DNA from: Streptomyces aculeolatus
GTDB taxonomy: Bacteria > Actinomycetota > Actinomycetes > Streptomycetales > Streptomycetaceae
Assembly: GCF_020400605.1 (NCBI RefSeq)
Contig: NZ_JAINRD010000013.1
Coordinates: forward strand, 124,001 to 188,000
Direction of reading: 5' to 3'
DNA length: 64,000 nucleotides
Position numbers and translations under genes: made by a program. The notes beneath the pieces are model-generated. The model had not been told where the DNA came from. It worked only from the letters and a program-made list of their open reading frames with translations, and made no database searches. Below are positions 62,386 to 64,000 of this stretch, in pieces; the first letter of the stretch is position 1; every line of letters starts with the position of its first letter.

Positions 62386-62453
62386 TTGAACGGTTACGAC
62401 GGGAAGAACGTAACCCGCCCCCGCCAACCTGTCAAGCCGACTTGAACGGTTAC
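62386..62453. promoter_or_regulatory. direct repeat between hydrolase and CGNR regulator
   Basis: TTGAACGGTTAC occurs at 62386-62397 and again at 62442-62453, 56 bp apart in the same orientation, in the 104-bp divergent promoter region. The second copy runs into a -10-like TACACT (62451-62456) placed 7 bp before the regulator's ATG, consistent with a leaderless, self-repressed transcript. Confidence 0.6.
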
Positions 62454-62463
62454 ACTGGCCCGT

Positions 62464-62985
62464 ATGACGCGACCGCTGACCGGCGAACCGCTGGCCCTGG
62501 ACCTGGTGAACACCTGGTGGATCGACCAGGGAAGCCCCGTCGACTTCTTCTACGAGCCCGACGGCGTGGGCCGCTGGCTCGGCGAGCACGGCCTGTCCGG
62601 TCACGCGGCCGACGCCCCCGCTCCCGCCGCCGTGCGCGAGCCGCTCACCGCCGCCCGCGCCGCCCTGCGCGCCGCCCTCGACGGGGACGAGCAGCCGCTC
62701 GACGAGATCCTGGCCCACGGCTCCCGCCGCCCCCTGCTGCGCGACGGCCGGGCCACCTCGGAGGTCGTCGTGGACGACCCCGCGTGGCTGCCGGCCTGGG
62801 TCGCCGCGGCCGATCTGGTCCGGCTCTTCGAGGAGCACCCGGAGCGGGTCCGCGGCTGTGCGAACCCCGAGTGCGTGCTGTGGTTCTACGACACGAGCAA
62901 GAACGGCCGCCGCCGCTGGTGCTCCATGGAGGGCTGCGGGAACCGCGCCAAAGCGGCCCGCTTCCAGGAGCGCCACCGCCACTGA
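62464..62985 (+). CDS. CGNR zinc-finger (ABATE) regulator
   Basis: A 173-aa protein. The N-terminal ABATE domain (GEPLALDLVNTWWIDQGSPVDFF) is followed by a C-terminal CGNR zinc finger: CANPECVLWFYDTSKNGRRRWCSMEGCGNRAKAARF, with all four cysteines and the CGNR tetrapeptide. These proteins are thought to bind DNA and a small ligand and usually control adjacent catabolic genes, here the divergent alpha/beta hydrolase. Confidence 0.9.
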   Translation: MTRPLTGEPLALDLVNTWWIDQGSPVDFFYEPDGVGRWLGEHGLSGHAADAPAPAAVREPLTAARAALRAALDGDEQPLDEILAHGSRRPLLRDGRATSEVVVDDPAWLPAWVAAADLVRLFEEHPERVRGCANPECVLWFYDTSKNGRRRWCSMEGCGNRAKAARFQERHRH

Positions 62986-63034
62986 GGGGGGAGCGCGGGA
63001 CGTACCGCGCGGGCCGCCCGCCCCCGCGGGCCGC

Positions 63035-64000
63035 CTAGCGCCGCAGTGCGTCCAACTGCGCGAGGAACCACGCCTGCGGCGGCAGCGCGGTCGCCGCCGC
63101 CGCCAGCCGCTTCGTCCGCCGGGCGCGCTCGTCGCGGGGCATCGACAGCGCCGCGTGGAGCGCGTCCGCCGTGGCCTCCACGTCGTACGGGTGCACCACG
63201 AGCGCGTCCTCGCCGAGGTCGGCGTACGCGCCCGCCTCCCGCGACAGCACCAGCGCGCAGCCGTCGTCCGAGACCACCGGGATCTCCTTCGCGACCAGGT
63301 TCATCCCGTCCCGCAGCGGATTGACCAGCGCCACGTCCGCCAGCCGGTACGCGGCGAGCGAGCGGGCGAAGTCGTCCTCGACGTGCAGCACGACGGGCTG
63401 CCAGCCGTCCGTCCCGTACGCCTCGTTGATCTCCGCGGCGAGGCGGCGCACCTCGGCGGTGTAGTCCCGGTACACCGCCAGGTCCTGCCGCGACGGATAC
63501 GCGAACGCCAGCTTCACCACCCGCCCGTGCCACTCCGGCCGCCGCTCCAGCAGCCGCCGGTACGCGAGCAGCCCGCGGACGATGTTCTTCGACAACTCGG
63601 TGCGGTCCACGCGCGCGACAACGGCGCGGTCCGTACCGCCGATCTGCTCCCGCAGGGCCGCCATCCGCTCGGCCACGTCCGGCCGCCGGGACCGCTCGTG
63701 CAGGAACCCGGCGTCGGCGCCGAGGGCGTGCACGTCGACCTGCGTGGTCCGCGCGCGCTCCGCGTCCTCGCCGAGGACGTCGCGGCAGCAGGCGACGAAC
63801 GCGTCTGCCCAGCGCCGGGTGTGGAAGCCGACGCGGTCGGCGCCGAGCAGCCCGCGCAGCAGGGCGGCGGCGATGTCGTCGGGAAGGAGCCGGAAGTAGT
63901 CCGGCGGCGCCCAGGGGGTGTGGGTGAAGTGGGAGATGCGCAGGTCGGGGCGGGCCTCGCGGAGCATGCCGGGCACGAGGCAGAGGTGGTAGTCCTGCAC
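63035..64000 (-). CDS. otsA: trehalose-6-phosphate synthase, N-terminus outside the window
   Basis: The last 321 residues of a GT20 glycosyltransferase, open to the right edge: VQDYHL at the border, FTHTPWAPPDYF, VARVDRTELSKNI, LVNPLRDGMNLVAKE. All active-site motifs of the C-terminal half are present. It makes trehalose-6-phosphate from UDP- or GDP-glucose and glucose-6-phosphate and pairs with otsB. About 140 N-terminal residues lie beyond 64000. Confidence 0.93.
   Translation of the reverse strand: MQDYHLCLVPGMLREARPDLRISHFTHTPWAPPDYFRLLPDDIAAALLRGLLGADRVGFHTRRWADAFVACCRDVLGEDAERARTTQVDVHALGADAGFLHERSRRPDVAERMAALREQIGGTDRAVVARVDRTELSKNIVRGLLAYRRLLERRPEWHGRVVKLAFAYPSRQDLAVYRDYTAEVRRLAAEINEAYGTDGWQPVVLHVEDDFARSLAAYRLADVALVNPLRDGMNLVAKEIPVVSDDGCALVLSREAGAYADLGEDALVVHPYDVEATADALHAALSMPRDERARRTKRLAAAATALPPQAWFLAQLDALRR

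Overview
The window is very GC-rich actinomycete DNA and almost certainly comes from a Streptomyces chromosome. It has GTG/ATG starts with 4-base stop/start overlaps, SARP and AfsR-like NB-ARC regulators, a TTA (bldA-type) codon, DasR operators, and a CdgB-type diguanylate cyclase beside nagA/nagK and otsB/otsA, an order I recall from S. coelicolor around SCO4277-SCO4290. No rRNA, tRNA or CRISPR array was seen.

Layout. Positions 1-4.6 kb hold the C-terminal part of an NB-ARC/TPR regulator, a two-gene minus-strand unit (a GT-B-like protein and a hypothetical), a decayed gene fragment and a zinc-ribbon protein. Positions 4.66-11.15 kb hold a tightly overlapping minus-strand operon: a Ser/Thr kinase with an unusual catalytic loop, a J-like protein, a GrpE-like factor, an Hsp70 and a membrane-anchored OmpA-like protein, which looks like a dedicated chaperone-kinase system.

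Positions 11.5-31.5 kb hold the centrepiece, an azole-forming, dehydrating RiPP (TOMM/LAP) cluster. A TTA-containing SARP regulator, preceded by a coupled leader ORF, heads a co-directional operon. That operon encodes an RRE/E1-like protein with a degenerate YcaO-like tail, a first YcaO cyclodehydratase, a SagB-type dehydrogenase, a split LanB (glutamylation and elimination proteins), an M50 membrane protease, an ABC exporter and a second complete YcaO. A strong bidirectional hairpin separates the operon from the convergent precursor gene (57 aa; a 21-residue core that is Ser/Thr/Cys apart from the last Ala). The precursor is divergent from an M20 amidohydrolase and a small protein, and their shared promoter region carries an 11-bp tandem repeat of SARP-box type. 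A TrmB/LuxR-like regulator closes the cluster. No separate pyridine synthase was found, so a linear goadsporin-like product is the best guess, but a thiopeptide cannot be excluded.

Positions 31.7-47.4 kb are a mixed region: a HelD-like helicase, two TetR genes (one with a twin palindromic operator overlapping a methyltransferase start), acetyltransferases, a chitin-type LPMO with two DasR-like sites, PH-domain membrane proteins, a LuxR/FAD-oxidase/MFS unit, a quinone oxidoreductase and an FAD-oxidoreductase pseudogene. Positions 47.4-64 kb look like conserved chromosome: a pentapeptide-repeat protein, TerD, ArfB, a flavin reductase, cdgB with a Crp-like palindrome upstream and a 173-bp MITE at its stop codon, then a DasR-type amino-sugar block (SIS protein, nagK, nagA, PfkB kinase, class II aldolase and an orphan sugar-binding lipoprotein), a DUF3263 protein, otsB, an alpha/beta hydrolase divergent from a CGNR regulator, and the 3' part of otsA running off the window.
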